Shown: piece by piece, positions 36,787 to 46,612 of the stretch | Layout of the letters: the number at the start of each line of letters is the position of its first letter | How positions within the stretch are numbered: position 1 is the first letter of the stretch | DNA from: CAVSUZ01 sp963791885 | Lineage (GTDB): Bacteria > Pseudomonadota > Alphaproteobacteria > Acetobacterales > Acetobacteraceae | Direction: 5' to 3' | Length of the DNA: 64,000 bases | Assembly (NCBI GenBank): GCA_963791885.1 | Contig: CAWBUL010000005.1 | Span: 1,674,001 to 1,738,000 of the forward strand | The notes under the pieces: model-generated | The model's input: the letters and a program-made list of their open reading frames with translations, nothing else | Database searches by the model: none | What the model was told of the DNA's origin: nothing | Translations under genes and position numbers: made by a program

Positions 36787-37209
36787 CTAAAGGAGACACA
36801 GCGCGTGGAGTTCGCGACGCAGCGGGGCGGGTAGTTTTTCAATCCCCGCAAGGACGGGCGCCTTGCCGACGTCCGGCGGGGCATCCGACGCGACAAGGTA
36901 GCGCCATCCCTGGAATGGCTTGGTGGGCCTTGGGCTGACGGTCACGAGCTTCGGATCGAGCACCAGCCCTGCACATGCGCTGCCGTCGGGCCAAGTGTCT
37001 TCTATGACGTCCAGGATGCGCTGACGCACGCGCAAAAACCCGCCGATCACCCAATACATCGAGCCACCCTCGATGAGGTCCTCGGCGCGGCGGGGAAGGT
37101 TGCGCGTCCTGTGACGCAGTGGCGGATCCGTCCGTGCCCGCTCCGACTGCACGGCGCGTAAGTGCTCAATATCGCGGATTCCGACCGCCAGCTTGGTCAG
37201 ATGGAGCAT
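36787..37209 (-). CDS. DUF1489 family protein
   Basis: 140 residues from ATG 37209, MLHLTKLAVGIRDIEHLRAV. Conserved marks are RTRNLPRRAEDLIEGGSMYW, VIGGFLRVRQRILDVIE and PKPFQGWRYL-like PTKPFQGWRYL. This conserved alphaproteobacterial family has no known function. A longer upstream frame is not supported. The divergent aapJ gene starts 116 bases away. Confidence 0.88.
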   Translation of the reverse strand: MLHLTKLAVGIRDIEHLRAVQSERARTDPPLRHRTRNLPRRAEDLIEGGSMYWVIGGFLRVRQRILDVIEDTWPDGSACAGLVLDPKLVTVSPRPTKPFQGWRYLVASDAPPDVGKAPVLAGIEKLPAPLRRELHALCLL

Positions 37210-37325
37210 GATGCCCGAGTCGAACGCATGGTTCCATACTGGGGTATCCGGCTCTGGACGCAAGGATTTCCCTTGCCGAGAAATGTGACACAGGTAAGAA
37301 AGCCAGGACTGCATAGGAGACACGC

Positions 37326-38357
37326 ATGAAACGGATGCTGTGCCTGTTCGCCGCCCTGACCCTCGGCGGCCACGCCGCGATGGCGCAGACTGCTCCGGCT
37401 GGACCGTCCGGCTCACCCACGCTCGATGCGGTGAAGAGCCACGGCGAATTGGCCTGTGGCGTGAGCGGCGACACTGCCGGCTTTTCCCTGCCGGACAGCA
37501 AGGGCGTGATGCAGGGCATTGATGCCGATTACTGCCGTGCCATTGCAGCGGCTGTGCTGGGCGACGCCAACAAGGTGAAATACGCACCACTGACGACGCA
37601 GAACCGCTTCACAGCGTTGCAGTCCGGGAGCGTGGACGTGCTGGTGCGTGAAACCACGTGGACCCTGGGGCGGGAGGCAAGCCTCGGACTGCTGTTCACC
37701 GGCATCAACTTCTATGACGGCACCGGCTTTCTGGTTAAGAAGGCCGCTGGTGTGACATCGGCTAAGCAACTGGACGGCGCAACGATCTGCGTGCAGCCCG
37801 GCACCAGCACGGAACTGGCCATCGCGGACTATTTCCGTGGGAACAATATGAAATTCACGCCGATCGAAATCCAGGACCTCCAGCAAATCCAGCAGGCGTT
37901 CCTGTCAGGCCGGTGCGACGCCTATTCGACTGACAGTTCGGCTTTGGCCGCCTTCCGCTACACACAGGGGCCGCAGGCACAGGATTTCGTGCTGCTACCC
38001 GAGTTGATCAGCAAGGAGCCGCTGGGCCCCGCGGTGCGAAAGGGTGACGACAAGTGGTTTGATGTCATCCGCTGGGTTGGCTTTGCCTTGCTTGATGCCG
38101 AGGATCACGGTGTGAACAGCAAGAATATCGATCAGATGGCCAGCAGCACCAATCCGGATATCCAGCGCCTACTGGGCGTGAACGGCGATCTGGGCAAGGA
38201 ACTCGGGCTCGACAACAAGTGGGCCTGTAACGCGATCAAGCAGGTCGGCAACTACGCCGAGATCTGGGATCGCGACATGGCGCCAATGGGGATTCCCCGC
38301 GGACTCAATAAACAGTGGCGGGACGGAGGTCTGATGTACTCACCGCCCCTGCGCTGA
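37326..38357 (+). CDS. aapJ: General L-amino acid ABC transporter, binding protein AapJ
   Basis: 343 residues with a signal peptide ending AAMAQ. The family 3 solute-binding fold shows LACGVSGDTAGFSLPDSKGV, GIDADYCRAIAAAVLGD, and LDGATICVQPGTSTELAIAD. AapJ and relatives bind a broad range of polar L-amino acids in the periplasm. The aapQ, aapM and aapP genes follow immediately, the standard order. GGAGA lies a few bases before the ATG. Confidence 0.92.
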   Translation: MKRMLCLFAALTLGGHAAMAQTAPAGPSGSPTLDAVKSHGELACGVSGDTAGFSLPDSKGVMQGIDADYCRAIAAAVLGDANKVKYAPLTTQNRFTALQSGSVDVLVRETTWTLGREASLGLLFTGINFYDGTGFLVKKAAGVTSAKQLDGATICVQPGTSTELAIADYFRGNNMKFTPIEIQDLQQIQQAFLSGRCDAYSTDSSALAAFRYTQGPQAQDFVLLPELISKEPLGPAVRKGDDKWFDVIRWVGFALLDAEDHGVNSKNIDQMASSTNPDIQRLLGVNGDLGKELGLDNKWACNAIKQVGNYAEIWDRDMAPMGIPRGLNKQWRDGGLMYSPPLR

Positions 38358-38363
38358 CCGGCA

Positions 38364-39574
38364 ATGCCTGACACCGTCGCGGATCCGCGCCTGATCAACG
38401 CGCGCGCGGCGCCGCGACGGAGTTTTCGCCTCAGCTGGTCTGACCCCAGGCTTCGCAGCCTCATATGGCAGGTGCTCATTCTGGGCATCGTCGCTGTGAT
38501 CGTCTGGTACCTGGTTCGCAACACCAACAGGAACTTGGCCGAACGACACATCGCGACGGGGTTTGGATTCCTCACTCAGCCCGCGTCCATCCCGATCGGG
38601 GAGACGCCCATCGCCTACACGCCCTCGGTCTCCACCTACGGCAGGGCGATCCTGATCGGCATTCTGAACACCATCAAGGTTGCGGTCGTGGGGATCGTGC
38701 TTGCCACGATTCTCGGAACCGCGGTCGGCGTCGGTCGGCTTTCGCCCAACTGGCTGCTGGCGAAAATCACCGCGGTTTATGTGGAATTCGTTCGCGATAT
38801 CCCGCTGCTGCTGCAGCTGTTCTTTGGTACGGGGTCATGCAGTTCCTGCCCGCGCCGCGTCAGGCATTCCATCCGGTGGGCGGAGTATTTTTATCGAACC
38901 GGGGCATCAAGCTGCCCGCCCTGGAATTGGCGTCCGCTCACGGCTGGGCGACCCTGGCCTTCCTCCTGGGACTGATACTCACATGGTTCGTCGTGCGCTG
39001 GGCCGACGGGCGCCAGGCGGAAACAGGCCGGCGCCCGCTGACCTGGCCTTTCGTCGTGGCGCTTCTGGTGCTCTTTCCGCTGGCCGTATGGGCGGCGCTG
39101 GGCGCGCCCCATCATCTCGATATTCCCATATTGCGGGGCTTCAACTTCCAGGGCGGCCTGACTGTTACGCCTGAGTATGCGGCGCTGCTGATCGGGCTGG
39201 TGGTTTACACCGCAACTTACATCGCGGAGATCGTCCGCTCAGGGATTCTGGCCGTGCCCTGGGGCCAGTGGGAAGCCGGCGGCGCGCTCGGACTGAAGCG
39301 CGGCGCCATCCTGCGCCTGCTCGTGCTGCCGCAGGCGCTGCGCGTCATTATTCCGCCGATGGCGAGCCAATATCTGAACCTGATCAAGAACAGCTCGCTG
39401 GCCGTGGCGATCGGCTACCAGGATATCGTGTCGATCGCTGATACGACGTTGAACCAGACCGGCCAGGCGATCGAAGGGATCGCCATCATCATGGCGGTGT
39501 ATCTCTGCTTCAGCCTATCGATCAGCACGTTCATGAACTGGTATAACGGCAAAATCGCGCTGAGGACTCGCTGA
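38364..39574 (+). pseudogene. aapQ: General L-amino acid ABC permease AapQ, frameshifted
   Basis: The frame from 38364 gives the long N-terminal part and VEFVRDIPLLLQLFF, then noise. The next frame resumes WYGVMQFLPAPRQAFHPVGG and runs to 39574 with WEAGGALGLKRGAILRLLVL, the ATPase-docking loop. A single missing T in the TTT at 38823-38825 restores LFFWYGV and a normal permease of about 400 residues. The broken frame would inactivate the importer, yet the rest of the operon is intact, so an indel error in the sequence is likely. Confidence 0.85.
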
Positions 39575-39575
39575 G

Positions 39576-40664
39576 ATGGCGGCGGCAATCGCGGCGGCGC
39601 CGTCCTGGGCACGTGCCAACCTGTTCAACACCTGGTGGTCCAGCGCGATCACGCTGGTGCTGGCCTATCTGATCGTCCGCGGCGGCTGGGCGTTCATCGA
39701 CTGGGCGTTCGTGCATGCGGTCTGGACCGTCCCGGAGGCTCCGTCCGGGCCCAACACCCAGGTATGCCGAGCCTTGCAAGGGGTGGGAGCGTGCTGGGCC
39801 GTCGTGACCGAGAAATATCGGTTCATCCTTTTCGCGTTCTATCCGTTCGCTCAGCAATGGCGGCCCGCCATATGCGTCGTCCTCTTCATCGCGCTCTATC
39901 TCGTCTCCGCCATGCGGCGCTTCTGGCGCCGCGAGCTGTTCCTGATCTGGATCGCCGCGCTGGTGGTGATCGCCGTGCTGATGTGGGGCGGTGTGTTGGG
40001 GCTGCCCTATGTGCCGCAGGATCAGTGGGGTGGTCTGCCGTTGACCCTGATACTGGCGACAATCGGCTTGGCGGCGGCGTTTCCGTTGGCGGTGCTGGTG
40101 GCGCTGGGGCGACGGTCGACCAGCCTCCCGGCGGTAAAAATGCTCTGCGTTCTCTACGTGGAGTTGATACGGGGCGTTCCGCTGATTTCGCTGCTCTTCA
40201 TGGCAACCACGATGTTCCCGCTGTTCATGCCGTCGGGCGTCAGCATCGATAAGCTGCTTTGTGCGCAGGTGGCGATCATCCTGTTCGCGGCGGCCTACTT
40301 GGCCGAGGTTGTGCGCGCGGGGCTCATGGCGCTGCCGCGGGGACAGGCGGAAGCCGGCGATGCGTTGGGACTCAGCTATTGGCACAAGACGGGGCTGATC
40401 GTGCTGCCGCAGGCGTTGCGCCTGGTTATTCCCCCATTGGTCAACACGTTCATCGGATTTTTCAAGGATACCTCGCTGGTGCTGATCGTGGGGATTTTCG
40501 ATCTGCTGAAATCCGGAATCACGGCGGTGGCCGAGCCGGCCTGGCAGGGCTTCGGCAACGAAATCTACGTTCTGCTGGCCATCATCTATTTCGCGTTCTG
40601 CTTCGCCATGTCTCGCTACAGCCAAAATCTGGAGCGCCAGCTTGACCGCATCCGCCGGCGCTGA
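39576..40664 (+). CDS. aapM: General L-amino acid ABC permease AapM
   Basis: 362 residues starting one base after the aapQ stop. Eight or so membrane segments, a large loop after helix 1, and the docking loop AEAGDALGLSYWHKTGLIVL. YVELIRGVPLISLLFM is the typical start of the HAAT permease core. It pairs with AapQ in the inner membrane. Length is normal. Confidence 0.92.
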   Translation: MAAAIAAAPSWARANLFNTWWSSAITLVLAYLIVRGGWAFIDWAFVHAVWTVPEAPSGPNTQVCRALQGVGACWAVVTEKYRFILFAFYPFAQQWRPAICVVLFIALYLVSAMRRFWRRELFLIWIAALVVIAVLMWGGVLGLPYVPQDQWGGLPLTLILATIGLAAAFPLAVLVALGRRSTSLPAVKMLCVLYVELIRGVPLISLLFMATTMFPLFMPSGVSIDKLLCAQVAIILFAAAYLAEVVRAGLMALPRGQAEAGDALGLSYWHKTGLIVLPQALRLVIPPLVNTFIGFFKDTSLVLIVGIFDLLKSGITAVAEPAWQGFGNEIYVLLAIIYFAFCFAMSRYSQNLERQLDRIRRR

Positions 40665-40676
40665 AAGGATCGTTGC

Positions 40677-41462
40677 ATGAGTACGGCCCTTGCCAATTCC
40701 ACAGTCGTTTCAGCCACGGCTGGTGCGCCCATCATCACGCTGGATCGTGTGAACAAATGGTACGGCCAGATGCATGTGCTGCGCGACGTGTCGCTGCAGA
40801 TCGCGGAGAAGGAGCGGGTGGTGGTGTGCGGCCCATCTGGCTCGGGCAAGTCGACCATGATCCGCTGCATCAACCGGCTTGAAGCCCATCAGGAAGGCCG
40901 GATCGTCGTCGACGCGGTGGAACTGACGGACGATACCCGTGCGCTGGATCAGATCCGCCGCGAAGTTGGCATGGTGTTTCAGTCGTTCAATCTGTTCCCG
41001 CACCTGACGATCCTGGAGAACTGCACGCTCGCGCCGATCTGGGTGCGCAAGATGCCCAAGGCACAGGCGGAGGAACTGGCGATGAATTTCCTCACCCGGG
41101 TGCGCATACCCGAGCAGGCAAAGAAGTATCCGGGTCAGTTGTCGGGCGGGCAGCAGCAGCGGGTCGCGATCGCCCGGGCGCTGTGCATGCGGCCGAAGAT
41201 CATGCTGTTCGACGAACCGACCTCCGCCCTTGATCCGGAGATGATCAAGGAAGTGCTGGACGTGATGATCGAGCTTGCAGGGTCCGGTATGACCATGGTC
41301 TGCGTGACACACGAAATGGGTTTCGCGCGCCAGGTGGCGGACCGGGTGATGTTCATGGACCGGGGAGAAATCGTCGAAAGCGGCCCGCCGCGGGAGATGT
41401 TCGAGAACCCGCAGACCGACCGGTTGAAGCTGTTCCTGTCGCAAATTCTGCGGGGGCACTGA
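40677..41462 (+). CDS. aapP: General L-amino acid ABC transporter ATPase AapP
   Basis: 261 residues. Walker A GPSGSGKSTM, Q-loop VFQSFNLFPH, signature LSGGQQQRVAIARAL, Walker B IMLFDEPTSALDPEM and H-loop CVTHEMGFAR are all intact. It is the last gene of the aapJQMP operon and energises the AapQ/AapM permease. Confidence 0.94.
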   Translation: MSTALANSTVVSATAGAPIITLDRVNKWYGQMHVLRDVSLQIAEKERVVVCGPSGSGKSTMIRCINRLEAHQEGRIVVDAVELTDDTRALDQIRREVGMVFQSFNLFPHLTILENCTLAPIWVRKMPKAQAEELAMNFLTRVRIPEQAKKYPGQLSGGQQQRVAIARALCMRPKIMLFDEPTSALDPEMIKEVLDVMIELAGSGMTMVCVTHEMGFARQVADRVMFMDRGEIVESGPPREMFENPQTDRLKLFLSQILRGH

Positions 41463-41465
41463 CCT

Positions 41466-41481
41466 CCGGGCTGGCCCCCGG
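41466..41481 (+). terminator. Possible short hairpin after aapP
   Basis: A 5-bp GC stem (CCGGG with CCCGG, six-base loop) three bases after the aapP stop, with CCTTTTCG some ten bases on. Weak, but in the right place to end the aap transcript before icd. Confidence 0.25.
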
Positions 41482-41561
41482 CGCCTCTGGCCTTTTCGTC
41501 CGCCCGGTGTCACAACCCGCGCCAATCCGGGCGGCCGGCCACTTCCATAGCCGAGGACAGA

Positions 41562-42779
41562 ATGGCGAAAATCAAGGTCAAGACCCCCGTCGTCGAACTG
41601 GACGGCGACGAGATGACACGCATCATTTGGGGCTTCATCAAAGACAAGCTCATCCTTCCGTATTTGGACATCGACCTCAAGTATTTCGATCTGGGTATGG
41701 AATACCGGGATCAGACCGACGATCAGGTGACCGTGGATGCGGCGCACGCCATTAGGAAATACGGCGTAGGCGTAAAGTGCGCGACCATCACCCCGGACGA
41801 AGCGCGGGTGGAGGAATTCCATCTGAAACGCATGTACCGTAGCCCGAACGGCACCATCCGCAACATCCTGGACGGCACGATCTTCCGGGAGCCGATCATC
41901 TGCAAGAATGTACCGCGCCTGGTGCCGCATTGGACGAAGCCGATCGTCATCGGCCGCCATGCCTATGGCGATATTTACCGGGCGACGGAGATGAAAATTC
42001 CCGGGTCTGGCAAAGTGACGCTGACCTATCAGCCGGCGGGCGGTGGCCCAGCCCAGACGCTCGACGTGCACGAATTCGCGCAGGGCGGTGGCGTCGCGAT
42101 GGCGATGCACAACACGCGCAAGTCAATTGAAGGATTCGCCCGTGCCAGCTTCAATTACGGACTGCAGCGCGGGTACTCTGTGTATCTCTCCACGAAGAAT
42201 ACAATTCTCAAGGCTTATGACGGCTATTTCAAAGATCTGTTCCAGGAAATCTTTGATCGTGAGTTCAAGGCAGAATTTGACAAGCGCAAACTGACTTATG
42301 AACACCGGCTGATCGACGACATGGTGGCGCAGGCCCTGAAATGGGAAGGCGGCTATCTTTGGGCTTGCAAGAACTACGACGGCGACGTGCAGTCCGACGT
42401 GGTGGCGCAGGGCTTCGGTTCGCTCGGGCTCATGACATCCGTGCTGATGGCACCCGACGGAAAAACCGTGGAAAGCGAAGCCGCACATGGCACTGTGACA
42501 CGTCACTACCGCCAGCATCAGAAGGGGCAGGAGACATCGACCAATCCTATCGCGTCGATCTTCGCCTGGACACGTGGCCTTGCCTACCGAGGCCAATTCG
42601 ACAACACCCCGGACGTGACACGCTTCGCGGAAACGCTCGAGCGCGTATGCATCGAGACTGTCGAATCAGGCTCCATGACGAAGGACCTCGCGGTGCTGAT
42701 CGGCCCGCAGCAAAAATGGCTCAACACGCAGGCCTTTCTCGCGAAGATCGATGACAACCTGAAGGCGGCGATGGGGTGA
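41562..42779 (+). CDS. icd: NADP-dependent isocitrate dehydrogenase
   Basis: 405 residues, the eukaryote-like dimeric IDH type common in alphaproteobacteria rather than the E. coli type. Substrate and metal parts are SPNGTIRNILDGTIFREPII, YEHRLIDDMVAQALKWEGG and WACKNYDGDVQSD; cofactor binding is near EAAHGTVTRHYR. It oxidises isocitrate to 2-oxoglutarate in the citric acid cycle. The stop overlaps the start of the next gene. Confidence 0.95.
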   Translation: MAKIKVKTPVVELDGDEMTRIIWGFIKDKLILPYLDIDLKYFDLGMEYRDQTDDQVTVDAAHAIRKYGVGVKCATITPDEARVEEFHLKRMYRSPNGTIRNILDGTIFREPIICKNVPRLVPHWTKPIVIGRHAYGDIYRATEMKIPGSGKVTLTYQPAGGGPAQTLDVHEFAQGGGVAMAMHNTRKSIEGFARASFNYGLQRGYSVYLSTKNTILKAYDGYFKDLFQEIFDREFKAEFDKRKLTYEHRLIDDMVAQALKWEGGYLWACKNYDGDVQSDVVAQGFGSLGLMTSVLMAPDGKTVESEAAHGTVTRHYRQHQKGQETSTNPIASIFAWTRGLAYRGQFDNTPDVTRFAETLERVCIETVESGSMTKDLAVLIGPQQKWLNTQAFLAKIDDNLKAAMG

Positions 42780-44047
42780 CGCCTCGCCATGTGGTGGTGA
42801 TCGGCGCCGGGATCATCGGCGCGGCCACTGCCCTGGAACTGCTTCGCGACGGGCATCGCGTCACAATCCTGGAGCCAGGCGAACCGGGCGGAGAGCAGGC
42901 GGCGAGCTATGGGAATGGGTGCTGGCTGAGCCCGTCGAGTGTGGTGCCCATGTCTGCGCCGGGCGTCTGGCGGAAGGTGCCGGGGTGGTTGGCCGATCCG
43001 CTTGGGCCGCTGACGATCCGCTGGTCGTATCTGCCGCGGATGCTGCCCTGGCTTTGGCGATTTCTGGCGGCTGGATCGACCGACGCAAAGCTGCGCGCCA
43101 CCGCCCGCGCGCTACGTCCGCTCGTGGAGCGTTCGCCGGAACGACATCTCATTCTGGCCCAGGAAGCGGGCGTGGAGGACCTGATCCAGCGCCGGGGGTT
43201 GCTATACGTGTTCCCGGACCGCGCGGCGTTCGAAGCGGAGGCGCTGTCATGGGATTTGCGCCGCGAAAACGGGGTGACGTGGATCGAGCTGGACGAGAAT
43301 GAGCTTCGCCAGCGCGAGCCTACGGTCTCGCGGGACTATCGCTTCGGTGTGTTCGTGGAAGAGGGTGGCCATTGTCTGGAGCCGGGTGCCTATGTGGCCG
43401 CCCTTGTCCGGGCGGCACAAGGACAAGGAGCGCAGCTGAAGCGGGCGAGCGCCACCGGTTTCCGGATCGCGGCAGGCCGGCTGCAGGCAGTGCGAACGGA
43501 TCAGGGGGAGATCGCGTCCGATGCCGCTGTCATCGCGGCGGGAGCGCGATCGAAGGCGTTGGCTGCCGCGGCCGGTGACGCCGTGCCGTTGGAGACCGAG
43601 CGCGGCTACCATGCGTTGATCGAACATCCGGAGATCGAACCGCGTTATCCGATGATGCCAAGCGACGGGAAGGTGTCGATCACCCGGATGGCACACGGCC
43701 TACGCGTTGCCGGACAGGTGGAACTGGCGGGGTTGGACGCGGCGCCGAACTGGAAGAGGGCGGAGATCCTGCGTGATTTCGCGTTGCGCCTGTTCCCCGG
43801 TCTGCCGCGCGATTTGCCGGCGGATCGCGTGAAGGTGTGGATGGGGCATCGGCCGTCCATGGCCGACGGGTTGCCCTGCATCGGCGCTGCGTCGGGCTGC
43901 GCGGACGTGTTTCATGCCTTCGGGCATGGGCATATCGGGCTCGCTGCGGGTGCGGTGACGGGCCGACTGGTAGCAGATCTGGTGAGCGGGAAGGTGCCCG
44001 GATGCGACCCGGTACCGTACAGTTCCCGCCGCTTCAGGCACGCCTGA
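42776..44047 (+). CDS. FAD-dependent oxidoreductase, D-amino acid dehydrogenase (DadA)-like
   Basis: 423 residues from GTG 42776, overlapping the icd stop (GTGA), so translation is coupled. The FAD-binding Rossmann motif is VVVIGAGIIGAATALELLRD; the DAO C-terminal part is VWMGHRPSMADGLPCIGAAS and FHAFGHGHIGLAAGAVTGRL. DadA-type enzymes oxidise D-amino acids to 2-oxo acids and ammonia, passing electrons to the respiratory chain. A related imino-acid substrate is equally possible. Confidence 0.88.
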   Translation: MTPRHVVVIGAGIIGAATALELLRDGHRVTILEPGEPGGEQAASYGNGCWLSPSSVVPMSAPGVWRKVPGWLADPLGPLTIRWSYLPRMLPWLWRFLAAGSTDAKLRATARALRPLVERSPERHLILAQEAGVEDLIQRRGLLYVFPDRAAFEAEALSWDLRRENGVTWIELDENELRQREPTVSRDYRFGVFVEEGGHCLEPGAYVAALVRAAQGQGAQLKRASATGFRIAAGRLQAVRTDQGEIASDAAVIAAGARSKALAAAAGDAVPLETERGYHALIEHPEIEPRYPMMPSDGKVSITRMAHGLRVAGQVELAGLDAAPNWKRAEILRDFALRLFPGLPRDLPADRVKVWMGHRPSMADGLPCIGAASGCADVFHAFGHGHIGLAAGAVTGRLVADLVSGKVPGCDPVPYSSRRFRHA

Positions 44048-44734
44048 TAAGTCCTGGCGTTGATCACATACTCGACTTCCGTGGGACGGAACGCCGACCC
44101 AGACTGCGATCGCCGGTGCAGATCGCGACGTCAAACCCGTTCCGTCCGGCCGCGGAGCAGACGCCTAAGGCGAAACGGGGCTAACATCCTGGATCTGGTC
44201 TGCTAATCCGTAAACCTTCAGATAGCGCCGTGCTGCCGTCGCAATGCTGAAGTTTCCCTGAATGTGGGTCCGCGCTCGCTGCCCCATTTCTTTTCGCGAT
44301 GTGGGATTTTCTGCCAGTTGGATAATGGAGGCGACGTATCCCGTCGCGTCGTTGAAGAGCAACCCAGTGACTCCATGATCAACGAAGCTATCGTTTACAT
44401 CCGGCAAATGGCGTACCACGATCGGAAGTGCATTGGCCTGGGCCTCGGCGACGACTATCCCAAAGCCCTCCCGCAGGGAACTGAACACCATGATGTCGGC
44501 GGCCTGATACCATGGGTTAGGATCTGGCACCTGAGGTACAAAAATAACCTGTCTCTGAAGACCGAGTTCATCCACTTGGGCCCGCATGCGCTGCGCGTAG
44601 TCAGGCTCGACGTCCGGCCCTACGAGAAGCAACTTTGCGGCAGGGATCCTGTGACCTGCTCCCGGCAAACTGGACCGTTTTGACTGAGAAAAACCCGCTA
44701 GGTTTGGCCAGGAGGCAACCGAGGGGGTTGGCCG

Positions 44735-45001
44735 ATGAAGCAATCGCGGTTCAGCGAGCAGCAGATCGCCTTCATCCTGCAGCAGGCCGAGCAGGGTGTG
44801 GCGGTCGAGGAGGTGTGCCGGAAGGCCGGCATCTCAATTCAGACCTATTACCGATGGCGCAAGAAGTATGGCGGGCTGATGCCGTCGGAGATGAAGCGGC
44901 TGAAGCTCCTGGAAGAAGAGAACGCGCGCCTGAAACGGCTGGTGGCCGACCTTTCGCTGGACAAAGTCATGCTGCAGGACGTTGTCAAAAGAAAGTTATG
45001 A
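44735..45001 (+). CDS. IS3-family transposase OrfA (HTH protein)
   Basis: 88 residues. The helix-turn-helix is SRFSEQQIAFILQQAEQG with VEEVCRKAGISIQTYYRWRK, followed by a leucine-zipper-like coil LKLLEEENARLKRLVADLSL. It binds the element's ends. Its TGA overlaps the ATG of orfB. Confidence 0.93.
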   Translation: MKQSRFSEQQIAFILQQAEQGVAVEEVCRKAGISIQTYYRWRKKYGGLMPSEMKRLKLLEEENARLKRLVADLSLDKVMLQDVVKRKL

Positions 45002-45834
45002 AGCCTGCTCGGGCCCGGGACCTGGTCGAATATCTGCGCACCAGTTACCGGATCAGCATCCGGTGTGCCTGTGGTGCTCTTCGTTTCGACCGTTCGACAT
45101 ACCACTACAGGCATCGCCGTCCCGAGCAGGCCAGTCTCCGCAAACGCATCCACGAGTTGGCCGAGAGCCGCGTGCGATATGGCTATCGGCGCATCCACAT
45201 CCTGCTTCGACGGGAAGGCTGGGGCGTCAACCACAAGCGGACGCGACGGCTCTACCGGGAGGAGGGTTTGCAGTTGCGCAGGAAGACACCGAAACGGAAG
45301 GTCTCGGCGAAACAGCGCCAGGACCGCGTGATCGCCACGGCTGCGAACGAGTGTTGGTCGATGGACTTCCTGTCCGACCAGCTGTTCGACGGCCGCAAGA
45401 TCCGCGTTCTGACCATCGTCGACAACTTTACCCGGATCTCGCCGGCGATCGATGTGCGGCTGAGCTATCGCGGCGCCGATGTGGTGGCCACGTTGGAGCG
45501 GATCGCGACGATCCATGGCCGCCCGAAATGCATCCGGGTGGATAACGGGCCGGAGTTTATCTCCAAGGAGCTGGACCTCTGGGCGTGGATGCATGGGGTG
45601 GCGTTGGACTTCTCCCGCCCGGGCAAGCCGACCGACAATGCCTTTGCGGAGTCGTTCAATGGCAAGTTCCGGACCGAATGTCTCAACGTCTTTTGGTTCC
45701 TCAGCCTCGACGACGCGGCGGCTAAATGCGAAGCTTGGCGGAGGGATTACAATGAGGTCCGTCCACACAGCGCGATCGGCAACCAAACCCCGCTCGCGCG
45801 GGCTTTTGCCTCAGCTCAGGCATGCCTGACCTGA
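44998..45834 (+). CDS. IS3-family transposase OrfB (DDE integrase domain)
   Basis: 278 residues from ATG 44998, overlapping the orfA stop; the active protein may also be an OrfAB fusion made by frameshifting. The HTH_21-like part is RVRYGYRRIHILLRREGWGV. The catalytic acids are in WSMDFLSDQLFDGR (D), IRVDNGPEFISKELDLW (D) and AESFNGKFRTECLN (E). All key residues are present, so the element may still be active. Confidence 0.93.
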   Translation: MKPARARDLVEYLRTSYRISIRCACGALRFDRSTYHYRHRRPEQASLRKRIHELAESRVRYGYRRIHILLRREGWGVNHKRTRRLYREEGLQLRRKTPKRKVSAKQRQDRVIATAANECWSMDFLSDQLFDGRKIRVLTIVDNFTRISPAIDVRLSYRGADVVATLERIATIHGRPKCIRVDNGPEFISKELDLWAWMHGVALDFSRPGKPTDNAFAESFNGKFRTECLNVFWFLSLDDAAAKCEAWRRDYNEVRPHSAIGNQTPLARAFASAQACLT

Positions 45835-46612
45835 GGCAAAACAAGCCCGGGGATTCTCAGTCAACGTGGTCCAAAGTTGGGGCCAGGCTCACCTGCTGAT
45901 GATCGGTGGAAAATTCTGGATTAGAAAGAGGGGATCCTTCCTGCTCTGTTTGCCGCCAACGAATATCAGTACCAGATCATCGGATGAGATTTGCAGGGTG
46001 GTCCGAATGCGTGTGCGATTGTCGCTGTCGAGCGGCGGGATCGCGACGCCACAAGGAATCATCGCAGCCGGATTCCGTGGCAGATAAGACGTTGTTTCGT
46101 TATGCAGCTTGGGGCCGACCGAAACGAAGCAATCGAACATCCGGAATAGCTGCCGGATCGCAGGTCGAAAGAGCGGCCGATATTTGCCGACCAGGTACTG
46201 GAATGCTGTCGTCCAGGGTGGCGGAAAGGATCAATCGCTTACCGATAATTCGAGCAAGTGCATACGAAATGAAATATCGATCGACGTGGGTATGAAGGTG
46301 AATGACATCGTATCCACCCATGTTCCGCACCAGCCATCGCCAAAGCGTCATGTGCCGTCGGAACGGCGTCTGGGATCGCCTGAGGATATAATGTACGGCT
46401 TCGATACCGCGTGTGGGTAAGGGAGGCGAGGAAGGGCGGACGGTACGGCACACAAGCACTTCATGCACCACATTGGGCGCCAGATTTTGCATGTAAGCTG
46501 CGCAGCGGCCAAGGAAGATTCCCTCTCCAGTGTACTCCGGCTGGTAGATGTTCAGAACGTGGAGTACCCAAATCGGCATAATTTTCTGCGAATCTGCCAA
46601 GACCGTGTTCAC

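Larger units (their letters stand above)
44671..45873 (+). mobile_element. IS3-family element, IS407-like, 1203 bp
   Basis: Imperfect terminal inverted repeats begin TGGACC at the left (44671) and end GGTCCA at the right (45873), sharing TTGACTGAGAA further in. It holds the two overlapping frames orfA and orfB. No 3-4 bp target duplication is seen (AAC left, AAG right), which hints at an old insertion or a recombination between copies. It sits inside the glycosyltransferase gene. Confidence 0.88.
44165..46612 (-). pseudogene. Group 1 (GT4-like) glycosyltransferase, split by an insertion sequence
   Basis: The N-terminal half starts at 46612 (MNTVLADSQKIMPIWVLHVL) and has the donor-side entry GEGIFLGRCAAYMQ and YDVIHLHTHVDRYFISYALA. 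A net one-base shift near 46201 moves the frame to LVGKYRPLFRPAIRQLFRMF and then VLIFVGGKQSRKDPLFLIQ. The IS3-family element at 44671-45873 then interrupts it, and the C-terminal half resumes AAKLLLVGPDVEPDYAQRM, VFSSLREGFGIVVAEAQANA (the E-x7-E motif region) to the stop at 44165. It would have added a sugar to a polysaccharide precursor; it cannot be functional as it stands. Confidence 0.85.

Noticed and set aside
39531..40625. 364-codon minus-strand open frame
   Set aside because: Antisense to aapM, with Gln/His/Arg-rich composition and no recognisable domain.
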